Below are positions 8,992 to 16,332 of a stretch of 64,000 bases of DNA, in pieces. The notes beneath the pieces were generated by a model. That model did no database searches. It had not been told where the DNA came from and worked only from the letters and a program-made list of their open reading frames with translations. The position numbers and the translations under genes are program-made. Within the stretch, counting starts at the first letter, position 1; the number at the start of each line of letters is the position of its first letter. Source of the DNA: Shimia aestuarii (GTDB lineage Bacteria > Pseudomonadota > Alphaproteobacteria > Rhodobacterales > Rhodobacteraceae); assembly GCF_022814865.1 (NCBI RefSeq), contig NZ_JAKVRD010000012.1, positions 35,640 to 99,639 of the forward strand, read 5' to 3'.

Positions 8992-10530
8992 CTACGGATA
9001 GCTCTTGAGGATGTGGCGGCGAATTTTCTCGAGGCGCGCATTGCGGGCGGCGAGGGCTTCGACACGGGCCGGATCGGGGGCGAAGACGCCGGTGGTCCGT
9101 GTGCGCAGGGTTGCTGCCGCGTCGCGCGCCGAGGCGGCCCAGCCGAGGGTTTTCGCCGCAAGGGTCGCCGTGCCAAGGACACCGGCGTGCCGGGCTTCGC
9201 CGACCCAGACCTCGCGGTTGAGCGCATCGGCAACCGTTTGGGCAAAGGCGGCGTTGGCCGCGACGCCACCGACCATCGAGATAGGGCCGTCCTTATGGAT
9301 CGCGCGTTCGCGCATCAGTTTGCCATAGGACCAGCGCAGGTTCAGTGCGACCCCTTCGAGGGCGGCGCGGCGCAGGGCGCAGGCATCATGGTGCAGCGCA
9401 AGCCCATGGAACACGCCGCGGATCGCGTCATTGTCGACGGGCACGCGTTCGCCCGCGAGCCATGGCAGGAAGAACGGGTCGTCCTCTTGTGGCGCTCCCA
9501 TGTTGTCAAAAGCGCCTTTGAGGGCTTCGCCTTCGGTTTCTCCACCGCTCACACGGACCGCCCATTCGAGGGCCGATCCGGCGTTCTCTTGCGAGGCGAT
9601 GAGGAGCGGGCGGTAGGCGAGGCTCGAGGTCAGGGTGGCGTAGGAAGACGCGACCGAGAGCACGCGGCCCGGCATGAAGCCAGCGATCCAGCAACTTGTC
9701 GCGGCGGCGATATGGAGCGCGCCATCTGCGACCTGTCCAGACCCGAGGGCGGCGGCCGTCACGTCGGATGTGCCGCCAAGGACGAGGGTATCGGGGGCAA
9801 GGCCGAGGTCTTCGGCGGCTTGTTTGGTCAGGGGGCCGAGCACCTCTTCGCCATCGACCATCTCGGGCATCCGGTCGAGCGCGATACCGGTCATGGCAGA
9901 GAGCGCGGGGGACCAGCCTTCTTGGCCTGGGCGGGTGTCCATAAGCCATGTGAGGTTGGCGCTTTCGGGGCATGTGGTAAAGCGGCCCGTGGCGCGGTGC
10001 AGGAGCCAATCTTTGACGTCGAGGATCCAGCGCGTCTGGCGGTAGATCTCGGGCTCTTGCGACTTGATCCAGAGGATCTTGGCCGTGGGGTCCATGCCGT
10101 TGCGCGCGGGCGCGCCGTTGGCGATGCGGAGCCAGCGGGCGAGCTTGTCGATGCGGTAGCCATGCGCCGAGGGGAAACCACCGATCATGGCGCGTCCGGT
10201 TTCGGCAGCGCGTTTGTCGAGCCACGTCAGGCAGGGGCGTAGCGGGGTGCCTTGTTCGTCGGTGCAGATGACGCCGCAAAGCTGGCTAGAGAAGACGAGC
10301 GCAGCGGCACGGTCGCGCAACGCAGGCACCTCGTCGCGCAGGGTTGCCAAGGCGCGGGCGAGGGCGTCCCACCAATCGGGGGGGCTTTGTTCGGCGATGC
10401 CACCGGTCGCAAGCGAAAGCGGGTAGGTTTCTGTGGCGCGGGCGAGGAGCCGAAGATCGTCATCAACAACCCCGACCTTGACGCCGGATGTGCCGAAATC
10501 GGCGGAAATCACGAGATCGCCCTTCGGCAC
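8992..10530 (-). CDS. FGGY-family carbohydrate kinase
   Basis: Xylulokinase-like FGGY sugar/polyol kinase, 512 residues. The N-terminal phosphate loop is ISADFGTSGVKVGVVD; conserved sites include SQLCGVICTD, CLTWLDKRA, LDVKDWLLHRATG, VLGGTSDVTAAALG and the C-terminal GGVAANAAFAQ adenosine site. I chose GTG 10530, which has AAAGGA nine bases upstream; ATG 10572 would overlap the preceding GT4 stop at 10586. It lies between the glycosyltransferase and the CDP-alcohol transferase, probably one transcript. It may phosphorylate a sugar or polyol building block for the conjugate; the substrate is unknown. Confidence 0.8.
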   Translation of the reverse strand: MPKGDLVISADFGTSGVKVGVVDDDLRLLARATETYPLSLATGGIAEQSPPDWWDALARALATLRDEVPALRDRAAALVFSSQLCGVICTDEQGTPLRPCLTWLDKRAAETGRAMIGGFPSAHGYRIDKLARWLRIANGAPARNGMDPTAKILWIKSQEPEIYRQTRWILDVKDWLLHRATGRFTTCPESANLTWLMDTRPGQEGWSPALSAMTGIALDRMPEMVDGEEVLGPLTKQAAEDLGLAPDTLVLGGTSDVTAAALGSGQVADGALHIAAATSCWIAGFMPGRVLSVASSYATLTSSLAYRPLLIASQENAGSALEWAVRVSGGETEGEALKGAFDNMGAPQEDDPFFLPWLAGERVPVDNDAIRGVFHGLALHHDACALRRAALEGVALNLRWSYGKLMRERAIHKDGPISMVGGVAANAAFAQTVADALNREVWVGEARHAGVLGTATLAAKTLGWAASARDAAATLRTRTTGVFAPDPARVEALAARNARLEKIRRHILKSYP

Positions 10531-10583
10531 GGGAGAAATCCTTTCAGTCTTATCTTGCGCGCAAGCTTGCATGGAACCGGGCC

Positions 10584-11690
10584 TCAGGCAAGCGCTGCGC
10601 GGTAGAGTGAGAGGTAGTCGGGCCCCAGCGCCGACACATCGAACTCGGCGGCGCGGGTGGCGCACCAATCGCGCAGGCGGGTGTGTTCGACCGGATCAGA
10701 GGCGAGAGCGATGATGCGTTCGGCCAAAGCCGAGGCGTTGCCGGGCGGCGCAAGAAGTGCCGTGCCTTCGCCGCTGAGAACGGAGGCATAACCGGCGTTT
10801 TGAGCTGCAATAGGGACTGTTCCGGCGGACATGGCTTCGATCAGGACGAGGCCAAAGCTCTCGCCGCCGCGGGCCGGGGCGACGAACAGGTCAGCGCCGG
10901 CGATCAAGGCGCGCGCGGCGGTGGCATCGGGTGGCGGCAGGAAGCGGATCGAGGGAAAGGGCGCGGCGCGGTTGCGCAGATCGGCCTCGAGTGCGCCACT
11001 CCCCGCGATTGTGAGCGTTGCGCCGGGGAGGGCGGCGGCCACTTCCGGCCAGGCCTCGAGAAGCACTTGCACGCCTTTGCGCTCTTCGAGGCGCCCCATA
11101 TAGACGATCTGCGGTGCATCACGCCGCAGAGGCATGTCGCGCTTTGCGGCGCGCCAATCGGAGAGATCGATCGTGGGCGGCAGGATCAACGGAAGGGGGG
11201 CTGCGCCGCGCCGTTGCCATTGGTCCAGCGGTGCACGGGAGGGCACGACAACCCGAGACACACGGGCGTTGAAATAGTCACCGGCCTTGCCGAGCGCCCA
11301 GGTCAAGGGATCGAACCCACCTTCGGGCAGCGTTGCGTGAAAGGTCGCCACGGTGGGAAGGTTGAGCGCGCGCCAGACCTGCCATGGCAGGAGCGGCGTC
11401 CAAGGTGTGTGGAGGTGCACCACATCGGCGCCCCAGTCCTGCAAGGTCTCGACCGCAGCGGAGATTTCCGCGCGGGTTGCCCGGGTCAGCTCAAAACGGG
11501 TGCCGTGCACGGAGATATTGCGCACACGCCCAAGCGTGAGCACATCCGGCGCGGCATCCCCTTCGCCGGGCGGGGCCACAATGCGGACTTCGTGGCCCGC
11601 GGCCCCACACCAGCCTGCAAGCGCACGGATATGGGATTGCACGCCGCCGGGGCGGGTCATGGCATAGGGTGTGATATGGACGATTTTCAT
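10584..11690 (-). CDS. GT4-family glycosyltransferase
   Basis: GT-B fold retaining glycosyltransferase (group 1), 368 residues. The N-terminal MKIVHITPYAMTRPGGVQSH carries the GG nucleotide/acceptor loop. The C-terminal part has VYMGRLEERKGVQVLLEAWP and the E-x7-E motif region GGESFGLVLIEAMSAG. Start set at ATG 11690, the beginning of the conserved first strand; the frame continues 45 bases upstream without homology. First gene of the leftward GT4-kinase-CDP-alcohol transferase run, divergent from the pntC-like gene across an 89-base gap. Donor and acceptor unknown. Confidence 0.85.
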   Translation of the reverse strand: MKIVHITPYAMTRPGGVQSHIRALAGWCGAAGHEVRIVAPPGEGDAAPDVLTLGRVRNISVHGTRFELTRATRAEISAAVETLQDWGADVVHLHTPWTPLLPWQVWRALNLPTVATFHATLPEGGFDPLTWALGKAGDYFNARVSRVVVPSRAPLDQWQRRGAAPLPLILPPTIDLSDWRAAKRDMPLRRDAPQIVYMGRLEERKGVQVLLEAWPEVAAALPGATLTIAGSGALEADLRNRAAPFPSIRFLPPPDATAARALIAGADLFVAPARGGESFGLVLIEAMSAGTVPIAAQNAGYASVLSGEGTALLAPPGNASALAERIIALASDPVEHTRLRDWCATRAAEFDVSALGPDYLSLYRAALA

Positions 11691-11735
11691 GCGCGCCGCG
11701 AGAGCCCCAACTTGCGAATGAAATAGCCTTACCAT

Positions 11736-11747
11736 AGGGTTAACCCT
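11736..11747. promoter_or_regulatory. Perfect 12-base palindrome between GT4 and pntC-like genes
   Basis: AGGGTTAACCCT lies in the 89-base divergent gap. Overlapping it, TTAC-CATAGGG-TTAA has the half-site spacing of a CtrA box with one mismatch. Position suits a regulator acting on both transcripts, but no cognate regulator is identified. Confidence 0.4.
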
Positions 11748-11779
11748 GTATTCGAGGGCTTTCGGAAGGGCTTCTTAAA

Positions 11780-12529
11780 ATGAGCGAAGTGAGCGCGCTG
11801 ATCGTAGCGGCAGGGCGAGGTATCCGCATGGGATCGCGCGGGGAAATGACACCGAAAGGTCTTTTGGAGATTGACGGCACGGCGCTTGTTGCGCGCTCGG
11901 TTGCTCTTCTCAAGAAAAGTGGGGTCAAGCGGGTGCGGATCGTGACCGGCCATCTTGCCGAGCAATATGAGGCGGCCTTTGGCGATATGGAGGGCGTTGA
12001 CCTTGTTCATAACCCTGCGTTTGCGACGACAGGCAGCGGGCTTTCGATGATGACCGGGCTTGCAGAGATGGCGGGGCCGGTCCTCCTTTTGGAGTCCGAT
12101 CTCGTCTATGAGGCAGCGGCGCTTGGCTCTTTGCATCAGGGCGAGTCGTGTATCCTTGTGTCGGGCGAGTCCAATGCGGGCGATGAGGTCTATATCTGGA
12201 CGCGAGAAGGGGCCGATGGCGGACCTGTCTTTGACATGATGTCGAAGAATATCGCGGCAGTGGAGGCACAGCACTTTGGCGAACTGGTCGGAATCAGCCG
12301 GTTTACGGCCGAAGATACGGAGCGACTCAAGGCGGCGGCGGAGACAGTCCTAGAGCAAGATCCCAAGGCGGACTACGAGGAGACCGTGATCCACATGGCA
12401 AGAACGCAGGATATCGCCTGTCGCAAGATCGAGGATCTGGCATGGAGCGAGATCGATAGCGAGATCATGTATGCCCATGCTCTCAAAGAGGTTTGGCCAA
12501 AGATCGTTGCGCGGGACGGCGCGCGATAA
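11780..12529 (+). CDS. pntC: LicC/PntC-like cytidylyltransferase, candidate CMP-AEP synthase
   Basis: Sugar-nucleotidyltransferase fold enzyme, 249 residues. The nucleotide loop is LIVAAGRGIRMGSRG followed by TPKGLLEIDG; a metal Asp sits in LLLESDLVYE and another acidic cluster in WSEIDSEIMYA near the C-terminus. The closest architecture known to me is phosphocholine cytidylyltransferase LicC and 2-aminoethylphosphonate cytidylyltransferase PntC. With ppd and a PhnW-like gene in the same locus and a CDP-alcohol transferase nearby, CMP-AEP formation is the better reading, but phosphocholine or phosphoethanolamine remain possible. GAAGGG lies nine bases before the ATG. Confidence 0.7.
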   Translation: MSEVSALIVAAGRGIRMGSRGEMTPKGLLEIDGTALVARSVALLKKSGVKRVRIVTGHLAEQYEAAFGDMEGVDLVHNPAFATTGSGLSMMTGLAEMAGPVLLLESDLVYEAAALGSLHQGESCILVSGESNAGDEVYIWTREGADGGPVFDMMSKNIAAVEAQHFGELVGISRFTAEDTERLKAAAETVLEQDPKADYEETVIHMARTQDIACRKIEDLAWSEIDSEIMYAHALKEVWPKIVARDGAR

Positions 12530-12581
12530 GGCGAAGACCCGCCGTTTTGTGACCCGAAAAGCACAACATGTCGCAGTGCCA

Positions 12582-12610
12582 TTGAGCCGGGGCAGGCGGA
12601 ATGCTATCTT
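12582..12610 (+). promoter_or_regulatory. Sigma-70-like promoter for rsfS-rlmH
   Basis: TTGAGC (12582-12587) and TATCTT (12605-12610) are separated by exactly 17 bases. The start of rsfS follows 30-54 bases downstream depending on the start codon used. Confidence 0.55.
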
Positions 12611-12639
12611 GAAAACATGCCCGGCACCGGGGCGGATCG

Positions 12640-13065
12640 GTGCGCTATAAGGAGGGCAGATCTCTGTCTCTGAATTCTGACGTGGCTCCAGCCGCTGATA
12701 CCGGGCCCGACATAGCGGGCGCCACCGAGGGTGCGACCAGCGACGCTTTGCTCGCGCGTATCCTCACCTCACTCGACGACGACAAGGCCGAAGATATCGT
12801 GCAGATTGATCTGCGCGGCAAATCGGCCATGGCGGATTACATGGTAATCTGCTCTGGCCGCTCTACGCGGCAGGTCGCGGCGATTTCGGAAAAGCTTATT
12901 GATCGGATCAAGTCCGAGTTCGGGCGGCTTTCCAAGGTCGAGGGTAAGGAAACCGGCGATTGGGTGCTGATCGACACGGGGGACGTGATTGTTCACGTTT
13001 TCCGGCCAGAAGTGCGCGAGTTCTACCAGATCGAAAAGATGTGGCTACCGGGCGGCACCGCCTGA
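12640..13065 (+). CDS. rsfS: Ribosomal silencing factor RsfS
   Basis: Binds ribosomal protein uL14 and blocks subunit joining in starved cells. The conserved core begins at DKAEDIVQIDLRGKSAMADY and includes MVICSGRSTRQVAAI, EGKETGDWVLIDTGDVIVH and REFYQIEKMW. The length, 141 residues from GTG 12640, includes a low-complexity N-terminal ~30 residues. A strong AAGGAGGG at 12649-12655 lies inside this frame and is placed to start at the in-frame CTG 12664 instead, so the true start is uncertain. rlmH follows 20 bases downstream, a common bacterial pairing. Confidence 0.93.
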   Translation: MRYKEGRSLSLNSDVAPAADTGPDIAGATEGATSDALLARILTSLDDDKAEDIVQIDLRGKSAMADYMVICSGRSTRQVAAISEKLIDRIKSEFGRLSKVEGKETGDWVLIDTGDVIVHVFRPEVREFYQIEKMWLPGGTA

Positions 13066-13085
13066 TCCACGTCGAAAGGTAAGAC

Positions 13086-13562
13086 ATGGCGCTTGGCGTG
13101 CATATTTGCGCGGTGGGTCGGCTACGGTCCGGTCCGGAGCGTGATCTCCTTGATGACTACCTCAAACGGTTCGACCGCACAGGGCGGGGCCTCGGCCTTG
13201 GCCCTGCGACGGTGCATGAGGTCGAAGACAAGAAGGGCGGCGGCATGAGCGCCGAGGCGCCTCTTTTGGAGGGGGTGATCCCCAAGGGCGCGGTGATCTG
13301 TGCCCTTGATGAGCGCGGCAAGCTCATGTCCTCGCCCGAGTTTGCCGACATGCTTGCCGGATGGCGGGATATGGGGCGCGGCGACGTGGCCTTTGTGATT
13401 GGCGGTGCGGATGGGATTGATCCGGGCCTACGGGCACAGGCGGATGCCAAGCTCTCGTTTGGCAAGATGGTTTGGCCGCATATGCTTGTGCGGGTGATGC
13501 TTGGCGAACAGCTTTACCGCGCGGCGTCGATTCTCGCGGGCGCGCCGTACCACCGGGTCTGA
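13086..13562 (+). CDS. rlmH: 23S rRNA (pseudouridine1915-N3)-methyltransferase RlmH
   Basis: SPOUT-class methyltransferase that methylates pseudouridine 1915 in helix 69 of 23S rRNA on assembled ribosomes. The 158-residue length is normal. The trefoil-knot SAM site is seen as VAFVIGGADGIDP, with LSFGKMVWPHMLVRVMLGEQLYRA and the ending PYHRV, the conserved C-terminal substrate tail. It follows rsfS closely and probably shares its promoter. A double-hairpin repeat element begins at its stop codon and may end the transcript. Confidence 0.96.
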   Translation: MALGVHICAVGRLRSGPERDLLDDYLKRFDRTGRGLGLGPATVHEVEDKKGGGMSAEAPLLEGVIPKGAVICALDERGKLMSSPEFADMLAGWRDMGRGDVAFVIGGADGIDPGLRAQADAKLSFGKMVWPHMLVRVMLGEQLYRAASILAGAPYHRV

Positions 13563-13626
13563 GGGGCCAGCCCCTCTTGGGCCTTTGGCCCAATTCACCC
13601 CGGGATATTTCCAGCAAGAGGAAGGG
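13562..13626. repeat. Hairpin-plus-tail repeat, copy A
   Basis: Directly after rlmH: hairpin AGGGGCCAGCCCCT, hairpin GGGCCTTTGGCCC, then tail CCCCGGGATATTTCCAGC continuing AAGAGGAAGG. It is nearly identical in layout to copy D at 33387, but the second stem differs in sequence while staying complementary. Confidence 0.8.
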
Positions 13627-13723
13627 TTTGCAGGTCTGCGCGCGGCGTGGTGCCTCGTTTGGGCTTGCCTGATGGTGGAATTGGTTATATTTCCTTACCA
13701 ATCCTAAGAGAGCGGAGCCCGCC

Positions 13724-15163
13724 ATGCAGATGCCAGCCCCCAATCAGGCCATTCTTGCCCGCAAAGAGCGGATCGTCGCGCGGCTGCGTGGTGTTCTTCC
13801 CAGCGATGCAGTGATCGACGACGAGGCCGAGACGCGCGCCTATGAGTGCGATGCGCTGACGGCGTATCGGTGCCCGCCTCTCGCGGCGGTTCTTCCTGCA
13901 ACAACCGAAGAGGTCGCGGCGGTGTTGAAGATTTGCCACGAAGAGGGCGTGCCAGTCGTGCCGCGCGGGGCGGGGACATCGCTTGCCGGAGGGGCGATGC
14001 CAACGGCGGATTCGATCATCCTTGGGGTGGCGCGGATGAACGAGGTTCTTGAGACCGACTATGAAAACCGATTCATCCGGGTGCAAACCGGGCGCACGAA
14101 CCTCAGCGTGTCGGGCGCGGTGGAGGAAGACGGGTTCTTCTATGCGCCCGACCCGTCCTCGCAGCTTGCCTGCGCCATCGCGGGCAATATCGCGATGAAT
14201 TCTGGCGGCGCGCATTGCCTGAAATATGGGGTGACGACAAATAACCTTCTCGGTGTCACGATGGTGATGATGGATGGTGAGATCGTGGAGATCGGCGGCG
14301 CACATCTTGATGCAGGTGGCCTTGATCTTCTCGGGTTGATCTGTGGCTCCGAGGGGCAATTGGGCGTGGTGACGGAAGCGACGCTGCGCATCTTGCGCAA
14401 GCCCGAGGGTGCGCGACCTGTGCTTATGGGGTTTGATAGCAACGAAGTCGCCGGGGAATGCGTGAGCGACATTATCAAGGCAGGTATCCTGCCGGTCGCG
14501 ATCGAGTTCATGGATCGGCCTTGTATCCGGGCGACGGAGGCGTTTGCCGGGGCGGGCTATCCCGATTGCGAGGCGCTCCTGATCGTGGAAGTCGAGGGCA
14601 GCGAGGAAGAGATCGACGCCCAGCTCGCGCGGATCATGGCGATCGCGCGGAAGCATAACCCGGTCGAACTCCGTGAGAGTGGTAGCCCTGAAGAAAGCGC
14701 GAAGATCTGGCTTGGGCGCAAATCGGCCTTCGGGGCGATGGGGCAGATCAACGATTACATGTGCCTCGATGGCACGATCCCTGTTTCGCAGCTTCCGTAT
14801 GTGCTGCGACGGATCGGGGAGATGTCGAAAGAGTACGGGCTCGACGTGGGCAACGTGTTCCATGCGGGGGACGGCAACATGCACCCGCTGATCCTCTTTG
14901 ATGCCAACAAGCCGGGTGATCTTGAGCGGTGCGAGGCGTTCGGGGCGGATATCCTGAAGCTTTGTGTCGAAGTTGGTGGCTGCCTGACGGGAGAGCACGG
15001 GGTCGGGATCGAAAAGCGCGATCTGATGGTGGATCAGTATGCGCCGGAGGACCTTGAGATACAGATGGCGGTCAAGGACGTGTTTGACCCTAGCTGGCTC
15101 CTGAACCCGGCAAAGGTCTTTCCGCTCGCGGCGAGCGAAGCCCGGCGGATGGCAGCGGAATAG
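13724..15163 (+). CDS. glcD: Glycolate oxidase subunit GlcD (FAD-linked)
   Basis: FAD subunit of the membrane-associated glycolate oxidase that converts glycolate to glyoxylate. The 479-residue protein has the PCMH FAD-binding domain, with VVPRGAGTSLAGGAMP as the diphosphate loop and DPSSQLACAIAGNIAMNSGG around the flavin. The C-terminal cap carries the catalytic-site segment NVFHAGDGNMHPLI and the LTGEHGVGIEKRDLM motif. It is first in a glcD-glcE-glcF operon. Glycolate is a major algal exudate, so the set fits a marine heterotroph. No GlcC-type regulator lies next to it. Confidence 0.95.
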   Translation: MQMPAPNQAILARKERIVARLRGVLPSDAVIDDEAETRAYECDALTAYRCPPLAAVLPATTEEVAAVLKICHEEGVPVVPRGAGTSLAGGAMPTADSIILGVARMNEVLETDYENRFIRVQTGRTNLSVSGAVEEDGFFYAPDPSSQLACAIAGNIAMNSGGAHCLKYGVTTNNLLGVTMVMMDGEIVEIGGAHLDAGGLDLLGLICGSEGQLGVVTEATLRILRKPEGARPVLMGFDSNEVAGECVSDIIKAGILPVAIEFMDRPCIRATEAFAGAGYPDCEALLIVEVEGSEEEIDAQLARIMAIARKHNPVELRESGSPEESAKIWLGRKSAFGAMGQINDYMCLDGTIPVSQLPYVLRRIGEMSKEYGLDVGNVFHAGDGNMHPLILFDANKPGDLERCEAFGADILKLCVEVGGCLTGEHGVGIEKRDLMVDQYAPEDLEIQMAVKDVFDPSWLLNPAKVFPLAASEARRMAAE

Positions 15164-15215
15164 GGGGCTTTGCCCCCGGCCTTGCGGCCTCCCCCAGAGT
15201 ATTTTTCCAGAGAAG
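15163..15215. repeat. Hairpin-plus-tail repeat, copy B
   Basis: Between glcD and glcE: hairpin GGGGGCTTTGCCCCC from the glcD stop, hairpin GGCCTTGCGGCC, then tail CCCCCAGAGTATTTTTCC ending AGAGAAGAAG. The AGAAGAAG end lies at ribosome-binding distance before the glcE ATG, so the element seems to supply its translation signal. Confidence 0.75.
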
Positions 15216-15221
15216 AAGCCT

Positions 15222-16328
15222 ATGACACCTGAGACTGAAGCGGCACTGGCCGAGATCGTGAAAAGCGCGGAGGGGCCGTTGCGGATTGTCGGCGGTGGCA
15301 CGCGGGATATTGGCGCGCCGGTCGTGGGCGAGGCGCTCTCGACGGCGGGGTTGAGTGGCGTGACGCTCTATGAGCCGGGCGCGCTCACGCTTGTGGCGCA
15401 GGCGGGGACGCCTGTGGCCGAGATTGAAGCGGTGCTTGCGGCGGAAGGCCAGCGCCTTGCGTTTGAGCCGATGGATCACCGTGCGCTTCTTGGCACCGAC
15501 GGGACGCCGACGATTGGCGGGGTCGTGGCGGCGAATGTTTCGGGGCCGCGGCGAATCCAAGTTGGGGCGTGCCGGGATTCCCTTTTGGGTGTGCGGTTTG
15601 TCGATGGCATGGGGTGCGTGCTCAAGAACGGCGGGCGCGTGATGAAGAATGTGACGGGCTATGACCTTGTGAAGCTCATGGCCGGGTCGTGGGGAACGCT
15701 TGGCGTGTTGAGCGAAGTATCTTTGAAGGTTCAGGCGGTGCCGGAGGCGGAGGCGACGCTTGTGGGGCGCGGGATGGAGGCCGGGGCGGCGGTCAAGGTG
15801 CTCTCTGCTGCGCTTGGGTCGCCTTATGATGTCAGCGGTGCGGCGGTCTCCGGCGATGCGGCATTGGTGCGGCTTGAGGGGCTTGGGGATTCTGTTTCCT
15901 ACCGGGTGAAACGCCTCTTGGATGCCGCGTGCGCAGGCTGGGAGGTTGTTGAGGGCGAGGCAAGCGCGGCGCTTTGGCGGGATGTTCGCGATGTGACGTC
16001 CTTTGCCGGACGCGCAGGCACGGTCTGGCGCGTTTCGGTGAAGCCATCAGACGGCCCGGCGCTTGTCGCGGCGCTTGGCGGGCCGGAGGCAATCCTTGAT
16101 TGGGGGGGTGGCCTTGTCTGGCTCTTGGTCGAAGAGGATGCGGCGGCACGGGTGCGGGCAGAGGTCGCGCGGCTTGGCGGTCATGCGACGCTTGTACGGG
16201 CGCCGGATGCGATCCGCGCGACGATCCCAGCATTTCAGCCGGAGGCGGCACCACTTGCGGCGATCAGTCGGGGCCTGCGCGAGAAGTTTGATCCGCGCGG
16301 CATTCTTAATCCGGGATTGATGGGGTAG
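15222..16328 (+). CDS. glcE: Glycolate oxidase subunit GlcE
   Basis: Second FAD-binding subunit of glycolate oxidase, 368 residues. The flavin site shows RIVGGGTRDIG, DHRALLGTDGTPTIGGVVAAN and the GRVMKNVTGYDLVKLMAGSWGTLGV segment, here quoted only in part as KNVTGYDLVKLM. The C-terminus ends FDPRGILNPG, typical of the family. It starts 58 bases after glcD behind a hairpin repeat, and glcF follows after four bases. Codon use is more GTG/GGG-rich than in glcD, but the gene looks intact. Confidence 0.93.
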   Translation: MTPETEAALAEIVKSAEGPLRIVGGGTRDIGAPVVGEALSTAGLSGVTLYEPGALTLVAQAGTPVAEIEAVLAAEGQRLAFEPMDHRALLGTDGTPTIGGVVAANVSGPRRIQVGACRDSLLGVRFVDGMGCVLKNGGRVMKNVTGYDLVKLMAGSWGTLGVLSEVSLKVQAVPEAEATLVGRGMEAGAAVKVLSAALGSPYDVSGAAVSGDAALVRLEGLGDSVSYRVKRLLDAACAGWEVVEGEASAALWRDVRDVTSFAGRAGTVWRVSVKPSDGPALVAALGGPEAILDWGGGLVWLLVEEDAAARVRAEVARLGGHATLVRAPDAIRATIPAFQPEAAPLAAISRGLREKFDPRGILNPGLMG

Positions 16329-16332
16329 GCAC

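Noticed and set aside
11780..12529. Reading the cytidylyltransferase as phosphocholine-specific LicC
   Set aside because: Not excluded, but no choline kinase or choline importer is present and the phosphonate genes lie in the same locus, so AEP is favoured.
13685..15301. Long minus-strand open frame of about 540 codons opposite glcD
   Set aside because: glcD has clear family motifs on the plus strand; the opposite frame is an effect of GC-rich codon use.
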